Source of the DNA: Ricinus communis | Taxonomy: Eukaryota > Streptophyta > Magnoliopsida > Malpighiales > Euphorbiaceae | Assembly: GCF_019578655.1 (NCBI RefSeq) | Contig: NC_063257.1 | Span: 19,096,001-19,160,000, forward strand | Direction: 5' to 3' | DNA length: 64,000 bases | Shown here: positions 1 to 10,434 of the stretch, piece by piece | Numbering within the stretch: position 1 is the first letter of the stretch | Layout of the letters: each line of letters opens with the position of its first letter | Notes under the pieces: generated by a model | Told to the model about the DNA's origin: nothing | Seen by the model: only the letters and a program-made list of their open reading frames with translations | Databases searched by the model: none | Program-made: the position numbers and the translations under genes

Positions 1-232
1 ATTACTTAATTTTAACCAAAATTAAATTAACATAATATAATACACTATTACACAAAATTAGCAAAGGAATATTATTACCTCCCCTCAAAATTAGCACTCC
101 ACATTTAATCTTGGCATAAGAGACTCACCAATCTCAAGATATTGAATAATTTTTGCAATAAAATTAAAAAAATATATTAATAAAACTTAACAGCATCAAC
201 AATAAACCAACATATGTAGGAAGTAAAGAAAT

Positions 233-465
233 GTTACCTGACCCTATGCATTCAATCTCCTCTAGTGATTCTTCTAGCTGGATAAGTTTATTTGAACTTC
301 TAAGCCAATCTTGACAATGAATGAGGACCTCCACTGTTGTAGGAAGTAAAGAACTTCTATATTAATCTAGAGTTTGTCCTCCAGTATTAAATGCAGATTT
401 AGAGGCCACTGTTGAAGTTGGATAACCCATACATCGTGTGCAACCTTGGACAAGATAGGATACCT
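233..465 (-). pseudogene. hAT transposase C-terminal dimerisation domain, fossil
   Basis: Read on the minus strand from 465 downward, the translation gives the hAT C-terminal signature: YPILSKVAHDV, then after a one-base frameshift VIPTSTVASKSAFNTGG, then RSSLLPTTVEVL and a DWLRSSNKL segment followed by an acidic tail. This is the dimerisation region of plant hAT (Ac/Tam3-like) DNA transposases; the family consensus is close to PTSTVASESAFSTGGR. At least one frameshift and one in-frame stop (about 365) disrupt it, and no DDE core or terminal inverted repeats are visible. It is too short and broken for ordinary ORF calling. I am confident of the family, not of the boundaries. Confidence 0.8.
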
Positions 466-865
466 TACTAACAAATTAGAAATAAAAAACAAAATTAAAA
501 ATAGAGAAGTGTTCTTACCTGTTGGAAACAGAAAATTGGATAGTGAAAATCTTTGAATGGTTATTTATATAGATAAAAAATGTGATACAAAAGAGGGTTT
601 TGTTTTTTCCTTCTCTTATTTTTTAGTGTATGATGTCAATCATTAAACACTGAGTAAAAGAAAATAATTTTTTTTCTTATTTCGATAATAATTGCTTGAA
701 TTATATAAAATGATAAATATAAAATAATTTTTTTATAGAGTATAAAGTATTTATAATATTATAGTTATTTTTAATAGGTATTATTTGTATAATGTAAATA
801 ATTATTAATAAATATATGTAAAAAATTCGATTCTACGGTTTGGTATGGATCAAGACAAGATGGAT
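466..865. other. AT-rich stretch with no recognised feature
   Basis: Strongly AT-rich DNA between the hAT fossil and the first retrotransposon fragment. I see no ORF, repeat boundary or RNA gene here. Confidence 0.6.
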
Positions 866-1633
866 CCGAGATCCATGCTCAAATTTCTACCCACATCCAT
901 ATAAGCTTCAATGGCTTAATGATTGTGGTGAGGTTAAGGTAAACCAACAAGCAATTATTTTCTTTCTATTGGTAAATATCATGATGAAGTGTTGTGCGAT
1001 GTAGTAATTATGCATGCTAGTGATATTTTGCTTGGGAAACCATGGCAATTTGATAGGAGGGCGATGCATGATAGGTACCTCAATAGGTATTCATTCATTA
1101 AGGATAGTAGAAAGACTATAATTGCACCACTTTTAGCAAAATAAGTGTATGAAGACCAATGCTAAATGGAAAGAATGGCAGTAGAGGCTGAAAAGAAAGA
1201 GATGAAAAATAGAAAGAGTGCTTTAGAGAGTGAAAATAAAAAGAGTATTTTGGAGAGTAAAAACAAAAAGATTAATGACATAGAGGAGTTACAATGCTGT
1301 ACTGAAGTCATTGAAGATTCTAAGGGCATGATGCATGAAGATGGTGAAAAAAGATAATAATTTGCAACTTTTTAGTGAAACTCAAGATGAAGAGATCATT
1401 GTTGAAGATGAAGCAGAAGTTGAGCTGGTGAAGAATTAAGATGTTTTGCTTGATGCCATTAAGCCAATTAAACATGTTGAGTTTATTGGCATTGAAAATA
1501 TTATTTGTTCTAAAGTTCCTCTAACAACTCTTGTGAACGATTTACAGGTTGATAATGAGTTAGTATTGTTCTTGGAGATTATATGTTTGCTTCTTTCACA
1601 ATATTCGGTCAAATTTCGAGGATGAATCCTTTT
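866..1633 (+). pseudogene. N1 internal region: retropepsin-like domain plus charged repeat region (5'-truncated)
   Basis: Broken reading frames match the internal region of N2 (24288-25185). The order is: the second half of an aspartic-protease-like domain (HASDILLGKPWQFDRR, LNRYSFI), a Lys/Glu-rich region with a repeated ESENKKS-type motif (open frame 1166-1357), then a tail with IENIICSKVPLTTLV. In group A pol the same protease segment leads into reverse transcriptase. Here the frame goes instead to a polypurine tract and LTR, so RT, RNase H and integrase are absent. The protease active-site half is lost by truncation at about 866. Several stops and frameshifts make it a dead copy. Confidence 0.7.
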
Positions 1634-1647
1634 AAAGAAAGGGGGAA
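1634..1647 (+). promoter_or_regulatory. Polypurine tract of N1
   Basis: Purine run AAAGAAAGGGGGAA directly before the N-type 3' LTR. It follows a pol-like tail reading RMNPFKERGNN, the same position and sequence type as in N2 (about 25197-25210). It would prime plus-strand DNA synthesis. Confidence 0.7.
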
Positions 1648-1690
1648 TAATACGAATCAAATTAGCACAATGAATCCTACTCTAACAAGG
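1648..1690 (+). repeat. N1 3' LTR, first part
   Basis: Starts TAATACGAATC, matching the N2 3' LTR start (25211). It is interrupted at 1690 by element A1 and resumes at 14197. The last five bases, CAAGG (1686-1690), are the left target-site copy of A1. Confidence 0.75.
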
Positions 1691-2492
1691 TGATGCAAAT
1701 CCTATTGGCACTAGGAGTCCTACTCAACAAAAAATCCTACTTTAAATAGGATTCAAGATCCACTTCACATCCATGGAGGCCCAATTTCAAGGTCCAAGGC
1801 TAAGAAGATAAAAGAAGCCCTCAATGGGCTTATTCAAGATGTTTGGGCTAAGGACACATCAAGACTTAAAGACTTAGATTCAAATTCAAGGCTCATTAAT
1901 CTAATTCAATTTATTAGGCTTGAATAAGTCTAATATAGGCGTAATGAGCATAAAGGAGCACATAAGTGAGTTTGGGCCTAATTAGCTCCACCAAAGATGA
2001 TCCATGCGTGTGGCTTAAAGAAACTAGGGTTTCTTAATCCTAATGGGCGACTGCATAATATTTTGGGAGTATTATGACTTTTTTTTATTTATCTAATTTA
2101 GTTAGGATGTTTATTTCTATCCTATTTGAATTATAATTCCTTAATACCTTAGAGTTGGGATTTTCTAAAGGCTATAAAGGACTAGTATGAATTTTTAAGT
2201 TGATGGATTGATGATTAATATATTTTATGACTTTATACTCTATTCCTAGTTCTTCTTTAGAGCTAATTCGAACTTATCAAGCAATTCATTATTTATGGTG
2301 TTCAAATCCAACTTATCAATTTAGAATCCATACTAAATTGTGGCATCTTCTACCTCTAATACCTTAGGTTTGATAGTTTAATATAGTTGAAGGGTCTAAG
2401 GTTTCCATTGATCTGGTTCTAGATAGATCTTGAGCAAAAAAATCAAACTTGCATACGGGTTTAATCATTTGATAGAGGCTAAGTTCATATCA
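1691..2492 (+). repeat. A1 5' LTR
   Basis: Begins TGATGCAAAT and ends TTCATATCA. The first 300 bases carry a degraded version of the repeat tail and basic motif encoded at the end of group A pol, because the ORF runs into U3. A TATA-like GCTATAAAGG lies at 2171-2180. It pairs with the 3' LTR at 13388-14191. Confidence 0.85.
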
Positions 2493-2494
2493 TT

Positions 2495-2507
2495 TTGTAT
2501 TAGAGCC
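2495..2507 (+). promoter_or_regulatory. A1 primer-binding site, initiator-tRNA-Met type (degraded)
   Basis: TTGTATTAGAGCC lies two bases after the LTR end. It differs at two positions from TGGTATCAGAGCC, the standard complement of the plant initiator tRNA-Met 3' end. Confidence 0.7.
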
Positions 2508-3202
2508 AGATTTCTAAATCAGGTTATGCATCTTTAATTTCTGCATATTCTTTTCGTTATCTTCTTTTGTCATTCTTCTCTATCCAAATTTTGTTCAAAT
2601 TATAAAAAATCAGTTTCATTTTTGTGATCTTATTTAAATCTATTTTATGATTGTTTGTGATTACTTCTAATCAAATCTTTACTTGTTCCAAATTCTTTAG
2701 TTAAGTGCCTTCAGAAAAACAGAAAAGGAAAAATAGCTAAGAAATAAAGTAAAAAAAAAGAAAAAAATTGTTGTTGTGAAATGGCTCTATGACCGGACCG
2801 ATTCTAAAAAAAATAAAAAAAATTATGTCTTTTGTTTTCTTCACTTGTTAAGCTTAGTTAGTCTTTTATTACATTGGTTCTTGAGTCCTTCATTGTGTAT
2901 AGGCTTAATCTTGTTCATTAAGTCCAGTTTAGTCTTCTTATTTCGGTATTCTTATGTGTGTTTTAAATCTGATTTGTTGGTTATTGAATAGTTACAATTT
3001 TGGTTGTTTGATAATTGATTGTTTTAGACTTTATAAGGACCAAAGAGTAGAGATTGAGTGGTAAAAGGTGAGTGGTGAGTTCACTAGAGGGTAAAAGCCT
3101 ATTTAAGTGAAACACGAGCGTGAGTATCCTTTGAGTGTAAACACGCGAGGGAGTGTTATTTGTGAGATTTCTTTGCTCCGTGCTGTGTTATTATAGATTA
3201 TC
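2508..3202 (+). other. A1 untranslated leader
   Basis: T-rich leader between primer site and gag. The final part (about 3020-3180) is similar to the A3 leader (about 34260-34420), including the stretch GTAAACACG followed by GAGGGAGTGTTA. No convincing coding sequence. Confidence 0.6.
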
Positions 3203-4380
3203 ATGGCTGATCCGCCAGAGCCAACCATCTCACAAGTTATGGAGCATTTGGAGCATATAGGAAGGCAACTTCAAAATTTTAGTGATTGAGTGGAGAGGGT
3301 GGAAACAAATCAAAATTACCCTAACAATAACTCCAACCACATAAACCAACACACACTTAGACAAGTTCATAGAGGGAGATGGCATGATGATGATGATGAT
3401 GAGCCCATTGATGATAATGGATAAGGGCGTAGAATGCAAGCTAACAACTTTGGAAATATAAAGATGAAGATTCCTAAGTTCCAAGGGAAAGCCAATCCTG
3501 AAGCATACTTAAAATGGGAAAAGAAAGTAGATTTCATCTTTGATTGTCATAACTGCTCTGAAGAGAAAAAGGTAAAACTCCTAGCTTTAAATTCACAGAT
3601 TATGCTATAATTTGGTAGGATAAATTTTTATTGAGTAGGAGGAGAAACAAAGAAGCGCCCATTACTAGTTGGTAAGAGATGAAAACCATCATGAAGAAGA
3701 GATTTGTACCCCAACATTACTATAGAGATATATGCAATCGACTACAAAGATTGGTACAAGGATCTAAAAGTATGGAGGAGTACTATAAAGAATTGGAAAT
3801 TGCACTGATAAGAAGCAACGTAGAGGGGAAAAAGAGGCAACTATGGCACGGTTCTTGAGTGGATTGAACAAGAACATTGTTGATGTGTTAGAGTTGTAAG
3901 AATATGTTGAGATGGAGGACATGCTACATAAAGCCATCAAGATTAAAAAGCAATTGAAGAGTAAAATGACTAGGTATGATTCGGGAAATACAACTTCCAT
4001 ATAGAAACCGAATTGGAAAGATAGTGACAAGAGATTTTCCAAGCCCAAAGTAGATGTTAGCAAGAATGGGAAAGATTTGGGTAACACTAAAACGCAAGGT
4101 AAACCCAAAACTTCTAACACTAGCTCTCGAGATATTAAGTGTTTTAAATGTTTGGAGCAAGGACATATTGCATCACAATTTCCAAATAAGCATGTAATGG
4201 TGGCTACACAAAATGGTCTAGTAATGATGATGAAGGACGCATGCCCGATCTTAAGGATGCAAGTGACATAAGTGAGCAAATTGGGCCTAATGGTGAGATT
4301 TTTGTCATAAGAAGTGCTCTTAATAAGCAAGCAAAGAAAGAGAATGAAGTCTAAAGAGAGAACATTTTTCATGCTAGATG
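3203..4380 (+). pseudogene. A1 gag (capsid/nucleocapsid), broken
   Basis: ATG at 3203 starts MADPPEPTISQVMEHL, parallel to A3 gag at 34427. A Ty3/gypsy gag core follows (KMKIPKFQGKANPEAYLKWE, later ARFLSGLNKNIVD), then a zinc knuckle of form CFKCLEQGHIASQF near 4139-4182. The last metal-binding Cys of that CCHC box has become Phe. Stops occur from about residue 29 onward and the frame shifts in the central part. In an intact element it would form the virus-like particle and bind the genomic RNA. Confidence 0.85.
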
Positions 4381-6256
4381 CCAAGTCCAAGACAAGGTAT
4401 GTAGTTTAATTATAGATGGGGGAGTTGTACCAATGTTGTTAGTGCTAGTTTAGTTGATAGGTTATGTTTACCTACTACTAAACATCCAAAACCCTATAGA
4501 TTGTAATGGTTGAATAATTATGGGGAAATAAGGGTTAATAGGCAATCATTGATTTCATTCTCTATTGGACGTTATCATGATGAAGTGTTATGTGATGTCA
4601 TTCCTATGCATGCTAGTCATATATTATTAGGAAGTCCATGGCAATATGATAGGTGAGTTGTGCATAATGGATATTCAAGTCGATATTCTTTTATGATGAA
4701 TAATAAACCTATTACACTTGTACCATTATCTCCTAAGCAAGTTTATAAGGACCAAAAGGTTCTAAAAGAGAGAGAGAAAGCACTTGAGAGGGAAAAAGAG
4801 TTAAAAGCGCAACAAAAGGAGAGTTGTATGAAAAGCCATGAGAGATGTGAGCCTAAAGAGGAAAAAGGAGAGAAAGAGGGTGATGCGGAAAGAAGAAAAT
4901 AGCAAGAGGCACATGCAAAAGGAGAGGGTGTGATTGTCAGTTCTAAGAAAGAAGGCAATTTCTATACAAGAGAGGGTGAGGTGAAGAGAGCTTTTCTGTC
5001 AAGGCAACCCATGATTGCATTTTTGTACAAGTTTAAGCACTAACCAAGAAAACACTAGTTTCCCTAGTGTCTTTCAATCTCTTTGGCTGGAATTCAAAGA
5101 CTTGTACCCCGAAGAGATGCCTAATGTACTACTACCAATAAGGGGAATCGAGTATTAAATTGATTTTATCCTAGCACTTCAATTTCAAATAGACCAGCTT
5201 ATCGAATTAAACCTGAGAAGATGAAGCAGTTGCAATGGCAAGTGTAAGATTTGATGGCCAAAGGGTGGATTAGAGAAAGAATGAGCTCATGTGTGGTGCC
5301 TATCTTACTTGTACCAAAAAAGGATGGAATATGGCGTATATGTGTTGATTGTTGTGCTATCAACAAGATTACAATAAAGTATCGCCATCCAATTCCTCAT
5401 TTGGATGATATGTTAGATGAACTCTATGGGTCGACTATCTTCTCTACATTGATTTGAAATCTGGTTATCATCAAATTAGGATGAAGGTGGATGATGAATG
5501 GAAAACCACATTTAAAACTAAGTATGGTTTATATGAATAGTTAGTCATGCCTTTTGGCTTGACTAATGCACCTAGCACTTTTATGAAATTAATGAACCAT
5601 GTTTTGCATGCTTTTATTTGAAAATTTGTAGTTGTCTATTTTGATGATATCTTGATCATGTTGAACATGTGTGCTTGGTACTTGATGTTTTGAGCAAAGA
5701 GAGATTGTATATCAACTTTGCTAAATGTTCTTTTTGCACTAATAAACTTTTTTATTTTGGATTTGTTGTGAGTGCTAAAGGAATAGAAGTTGATAGTGGA
5801 AAGGTTAAGGCAATAGAGTCTTAGCTAAAAGCTAAGAGTTTTGGGGATGTAAGATCGGTGTATGGCTTAGCTAGTTTTTATAGGAGGTTTGTTAAGGACT
5901 TATCTAGCATAGCCGCACCTTTAACGGAAGTAATTAAAAAGAATATGGAATTTAAATGGGTAAGGAACAAGAAAAGGTTTTTAACTTGCTTAAATCTAAG
6001 TTAGTTAGTGCACCTTTACTTATTTTACCTCATTTTGACATGACTTTTGAGAATGAATGTGATGCTTCTAATAATTAGTATTGGAGCTGTTCTTATACAA
6101 GAAGGACAACCTATAGCTTATTTGAGTGAAAAGCTCAATGGGATAGCCTTCAACTGCCCAACTTATGATAAGGAGATGTACCCATTGGTGAGAGCTTTAG
6201 AGACATGGCAACACTATCTTTGGCCTAAAGAGTTTGCGATTCACATGGATCATGAG
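4381..6256 (+). pseudogene. A1 pol, first part: protease, reverse transcriptase, RNase H start
   Basis: Order of remnants: protease segment around 4400-4700 (HASHILLGSPWQYDR); Lys/Glu-rich linker (4740-4900); RT from about 5230 ([20 protein letters not shown], then YFDD at about 5639 with a small deletion right after it); the connection and early RNase H region (ENECDA-like, [26 protein letters not shown]) ending HMDHE at 6256. The frame is interrupted by many stops and shifts. B1 is inserted exactly here, and the frame resumes at 11961 with SLKHLKG, the expected next residues. Confidence 0.85.
6252..6256 (+). repeat. Target-site duplication of B1, left copy (ATGAG)
   Basis: ATGAG at 6252-6256 is repeated exactly at 11961-11965, on the far side of B1. 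Removing B1 and one copy rejoins the A1 RNase H sequence. Confidence 0.9.
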
Positions 6257-7536
6257 TGATAAAGGGAAGAATTGGAGCATAATTGGACATCAAAGCTGCT
6301 GAAACAAGCTAAGTATGCGCATGAGGAAGCTGAACATGGCCGTGTTGGTTTCAACACTGATCGTGTTCCCAACACAGGCAGCAACAGACCGTGTTAGGTG
6401 CATCAAACATCAAAGAAAAAGAAGTTTTTAGGGAGCACGGCCACAGAGAGTAACACGGGCATAAACACCAGCCCGTGTTGGGAACACAACACGATTGTGT
6501 TGGTGGTGACAGGGGGAATTAATTAAAAGAAAGAAGAGAGGAAAGAAAGAGGAGAGCAGGGGGAGAACGTCCCAAACCCTAATATTTCTCTCTATAAGGG
6601 TTTTCTGAGCTGGAACCAAGGGAAAAGGAGACTTGGATAAAGGTTTCAATAGGATTCCCTTCAAGGATTGAAGATTAGGCGAGGTTCGTTGATTGGTTTT
6701 CAAATCGAGCAAGAGGCATTGGGGCTGTTTACTCTCATCCAAGGGTGTAATCGGATTTCTCTACCTTTACTCATTGTTGTAATTGAATTCTTGTGGATTT
6801 TGATAATGAACATGATTAGCTAGATTGATTAAATCCATTGGGATTTCTTTACTATGTTGGCTTAGTATTATATTGTTGCATTGTTTGGGTTAGTTTTGTA
6901 TTCTTCTTGCTTTCAATATTAATAAGATAATGCATTATTCATGAGACGTTGTGAATTGTGTGTTTAGATTGCTTTGTGTGATTGAGAAGTCCATTTGGCA
7001 ATTGGAATTTTGAATAGCAAGAACTGGTTAATAATCGCTTAGAGATAAGGATAATTGACTAGCCGGATTAAGAATTAACAAAGCTTAATAGAGGCGGATT
7101 AAAGCTTAATGCTAATTTAAGAATCAATCGTTAGGAAGAGATTCCAACTTTAGGTTATTAGGTTTAGGAATTCGGTTATCTCGAGAGAGAAACGAAATTC
7201 GGTTAAGAATTCATCCACGGGTAGCATGATTAGACTCACCAATCCTTTATCTTTTATTTGATTGCCAACTAGTTTAGGTTCCCTTTGGGTTTGCTTTCTT
7301 ATCTTGGTTATTTTATTTATCAATTACTCCTGCATCTCCCTTAGAACTTAGCTTGTAGGTATTAGTTAGTTTAGAAATTATTCATCACTCATTTTAGGTT
7401 AATATAACAAAGAACAAAGGAGTAACTCTGGGCTTTCACTTTCCCAAGGAATACAACCTTGATACTCGCCATTAGTGCTAGACTGCATCGATAGGTACAA
7501 TGCCTTAGATTATAGCTAACACAAGAGCAACCATCA
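6257..7536 (+). repeat. B1 5' LTR, lacking the first 132 bases
   Basis: Begins TGATAAAGGG, which aligns with position 133 of the full 3' LTR (10567). It ends CCATCA before the primer site. The early part contains GC-rich CACGG/CCGTG motifs in AT-rich surroundings. Confidence 0.85.
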
Positions 7537-7541
7537 AGCTT

Positions 7542-7559
7542 TAGCGCCGTTGCCGAGGA
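7542..7559 (+). promoter_or_regulatory. B1 primer-binding site, tRNA-Asp type
   Basis: TAGCGCCGTTGCCGAGGA matches 16 of 18 bases of TGGCGCCGTTGCCGGGGA, the complement of the plant tRNA-Asp(GUC) 3' end. It is separated from the LTR by five bases. Confidence 0.8.
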
Positions 7560-7697
7560 ATGTTTGAAAACTAGAGTGAAATTTACTATTTGTTAATTTA
7601 GCCATTTTTTATTTTTATTTATATTTATTTCTGAACATTTTGTACATATTTATTTAGTTAAGTTTATGATTCAGATAGTGGATGATAAAGAGGTTCA

Positions 7698-8852
7698 ATG
7701 CTAAACTCTTTGTATGACATGTTGGAAAATGGGATCAGGAACCAAGAGAGTGCTAAAAATTGGGATACCCTTGCATCTTTAGAAGCTCGAGTGAAATCAT
7801 TTTGCAGGGCTACCGATCAACTCTCCACTCCTATCCTTTCATCTCAAGTTTTTTGTGAATTTTGTTGTGGTTTACATTTAAGTAATGATTGTCCATTATA
7901 TAGTGATGTTGCTCATTGTTCTTATAACTCTGAACAGGTGAATTACACGGGAAGTTGGCCAAATGACTCGTATGGAAGCACCTACAATCAAGAGTTGAGC
8001 ATTCATTCACCCTTTGGATGGAGCTTAGATGGCCAAGAACCACCAGAATTTCAGCAGCCTAATCTTGCACCATCAACTCAAGGTGAAGAGTTAGTGTCAC
8101 ATGAGCTGATGAGTTTTATTGCAAGTCTTGAGGATAGATTCCAACAAATAGAGAGGATACTTGAAGATCAACAAGCCTCGATTAAGAACACAGAGCATCA
8201 AGTAGGCTTAATCTTCAAGTTACTAGCTGAAGAGCAATTGGGAACTCCATCAAACGCTACTGAATCCGAGGAACACTTGAGCGTCTTCACTTTTTGTTCA
8301 GGTGAGAATTTTTCTGGGTTATCTATTATGTTTGACGATGATACTTCTGTGCAGGATGACTCTTTGAACATGGAGATAGAACCAGAAAAAGAAGAGGCAA
8401 ACATGATCCCTCTGAAAGACTACCAACAGGAACGTACAATTGATGATGCTGAGTTGCAGTTAGAGGAATTTTTGGTGGATTTTCCACAAGTACCTTCAAT
8501 AATGGAAGATGAGCACGAGTTATCCAATGAACAAGTCTTGGAGGAGCTCGAGTTTCTTCTAGCAAGTGAACCAAGCCAAGGACTAGAGAAAACCATCGAC
8601 ATTCCTGAAGAAATTGCCCAACCGTCGATCCTTCCAATTAGTGAAACTTCAGCTTTCAAATTGGAAGAGCCCCTAGAGCATCATGACTACGTGCAATTAT
8701 ATGAGGAGCGAGTTTTGCCCATCATACTGGCAGCTTGCTTGACAGTCGTGAAGAGGAAATTGACGATTATCCCTCTAAGCGGATACTTGAAGACATTTCC
8801 TTGGAAGAAGGATGGATGGTCGTCGATCATGCCTGTTTGCTTTTCATCATGA
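7698..8852 (+). CDS. B1 truncated Athila-like gag protein (384 aa, intact ORF)
   Basis: One uninterrupted frame of 384 codons from the ATG at 7698. It aligns with the second half of Athila-type gag in B3. Residues of about 25-45 resemble the segment before the zinc knuckle. At about 54-66 is a zinc knuckle CEFCCGLHLSNDC (C-x2-C-x4-H-x4-C). Then come a Tyr/Asn/Gly-rich stretch, a predicted coiled coil around 135-175 (LEDRFQQIERILEDQQASI) also found in B2 and B3, and a long acidic tail. The capsid N-terminal half is missing. The same shortened gene occurs in B4, so this is a family feature. The final 45 residues are probably frameshifted: another frame (8735-8962) better continues the acidic tail. 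Likely role: RNA binding or packaging in trans; this is inference. Confidence 0.75.
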   Translation: MLNSLYDMLENGIRNQESAKNWDTLASLEARVKSFCRATDQLSTPILSSQVFCEFCCGLHLSNDCPLYSDVAHCSYNSEQVNYTGSWPNDSYGSTYNQELSIHSPFGWSLDGQEPPEFQQPNLAPSTQGEELVSHELMSFIASLEDRFQQIERILEDQQASIKNTEHQVGLIFKLLAEEQLGTPSNATESEEHLSVFTFCSGENFSGLSIMFDDDTSVQDDSLNMEIEPEKEEANMIPLKDYQQERTIDDAELQLEEFLVDFPQVPSIMEDEHELSNEQVLEELEFLLASEPSQGLEKTIDIPEEIAQPSILPISETSAFKLEEPLEHHDYVQLYEERVLPIILAACLTVVKRKLTIIPLSGYLKTFPWKKDGWSSIMPVCFSS

Positions 8853-10434
8853 GTCCAGCTAAGAAGACTCATCACATCAAAAAGAAGCGCTTTTGGGAGG
8901 CACCCCAATTTTTATCTTTAATCTCTAATATTTTAACCTTTTGTTTTGAAACATTGTATTAGTTTTAGTTTTCATATTTTATTTAATTTTTGTTTCAGTT
9001 TCGATTTTAATTCTTTCTTTATTATTTGCAGCCACTCCTCCACCACAAACCAGCCAACGCCGAGATATACTTGCTAATGCACCTCTTTTGACTCCGGAGC
9101 TATAGTCAGGGCAGTATTAGTTTTTTTTTTCCTTTTTCATTTCTTATATATTTTGTACACTAGGGACAGTGTGTCCTTTAAGTGTGGGGTGGGTGATATT
9201 TATCCCATCTCAGTTATTTGTTTATTCTTTGTGCAATTTTTTGTAAAATTTTGAAAATTTTTCACTTTGTTTCGATGCTCTTACTATTGACTTGCTTTTG
9301 AAATCCTGTTTTATGTCCATGTGATCGGGTAAAACCGATAGTGTTGAGTTTTGCGGAAGAATGTAAGATAATTAGTTTGAGTTTTGCACTAAGTTGCTTT
9401 GGTTTATTTAATTCTGTTTTGATGATGTTTGTTTGGAACCTACTCAAAAGCACACTTATGAGAAATTGAGCCTAAATTGTAAGCATACACTTTATATGCT
9501 TGTATTTATTTCTTGTTGAGAGTGCTAATTACTGTTTTTACTTTTAGAACTTGCTCGGTAATGCTTATAAGGGCCACAAGGAGAGTTTAACACTTTGGTA
9601 TGATAGAGGCACTTAGGTTTTTCATTCTAGCCAAATAGCCTTCATTCGTTTATTGATTATGTAGATAACCCCTTCTTTCACCATTTTTTTTATCATATTC
9701 CATTACCACTTAGTTTTATTCTTCTTTGGGTTATGATTTTGCATATGAGTTATTTTTATTGGGAATTTTTATCTTGGGAGTAGTATGGAATCTTGTAGCA
9801 GCTTTCTTCAATCCAAAACAAATTCACTCTATTATGTGAATGTTCTTCCCTTATGAATAAAAAAGAGAAAAAAAGAAAAAAATAATAATAAGAAGAATAA
9901 GAGGGAAGGGTGATGAAAAGAAAGGAAGTAAGTGAGCTAATTGTTTAATTGCTTTTCGGAGTTTACATTTTGACTTGATTCCTATTTCCCACCTTAGACT
10001 ACTATCCATTGTTTACCCCTTGTGATTATTGTGACTTGTGTGCAGGTCATGTATTTCATTGCAGAACACCATAGGTTCAACTCTGACCAAGTTTACCTAC
10101 CCTTGCCTAATCCCCATTACAACCCTTATAAAGACCTCTTGATATGGTTGTTGACTCTCCACAAGTGGTAGGAGTAGGATTTAAGAGTAAGCATATAGTA
10201 AGTAAGGCAGTATTTGATGCATTAAGCGATTTAACACTATCCTTTAAAAACTTTGAGTGACTTAGAGTGAATCTGGTGAGGAGTTGGTTTTGAATAATTT
10301 TGTTGAGATAGTATTGTGCGAATTATTGGCATCTTGGTTGTGATACTTGAATTGATTGCTTCCTTAATGGTTTATTTTCCTTATTTTACTTTTGATTGCT
10401 TGAGGACAAGCAATGAGCTAAGTGTGGGGTTATT
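8853..10434 (+). other. B1 3' untranslated region
   Basis: No supported ORF. It carries a conserved box at about 8880-8906 (AAAAAGAAGCGCTT then GGGAGGCACCCC) shared with B2 and B4. A GGGACAGTGTGTCC palindrome-like box is followed by AAGTGTGGGGT at about 9163-9190. A purine-rich A/G run lies at about 9857-9935 and also occurs in B3 at the same relative place. Near the end is the hairpin described at 10396. Confidence 0.7.
10396..10431 (+). promoter_or_regulatory. B1 pre-LTR hairpin and polypurine tract
   Basis: TTGCTTGAGGACAAGCAA (10396-10413) has perfect 7-base arms around AGGA. It is followed by AAGTGTGGGGT, the probable plus-strand primer region, a few bases before the 3' LTR. The same pair occurs in B2 (21725) and B3 (44245, one base changed). 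This arrangement is known from Athila-type elements. Confidence 0.7.

Noticed and set aside
214..353. 16-base direct repeat TGTAGGAAGTAAAGAA (215-230 and 338-353) as a target duplication of the hAT piece
   Set aside because: hAT elements make 8-bp duplications, and the second copy lies inside the coding remnant.
2776..2991. Hydrophobic small ORF with possible membrane segments
   Set aside because: It is in the T-rich A1 leader; Phe/Leu-rich translation is expected from T-rich DNA and it is not conserved in A3.
3764..4390. 208-codon minus-strand ORF
   Set aside because: Antisense of A1 gag; the plus strand has clear gag motifs, so this is a shadow frame.
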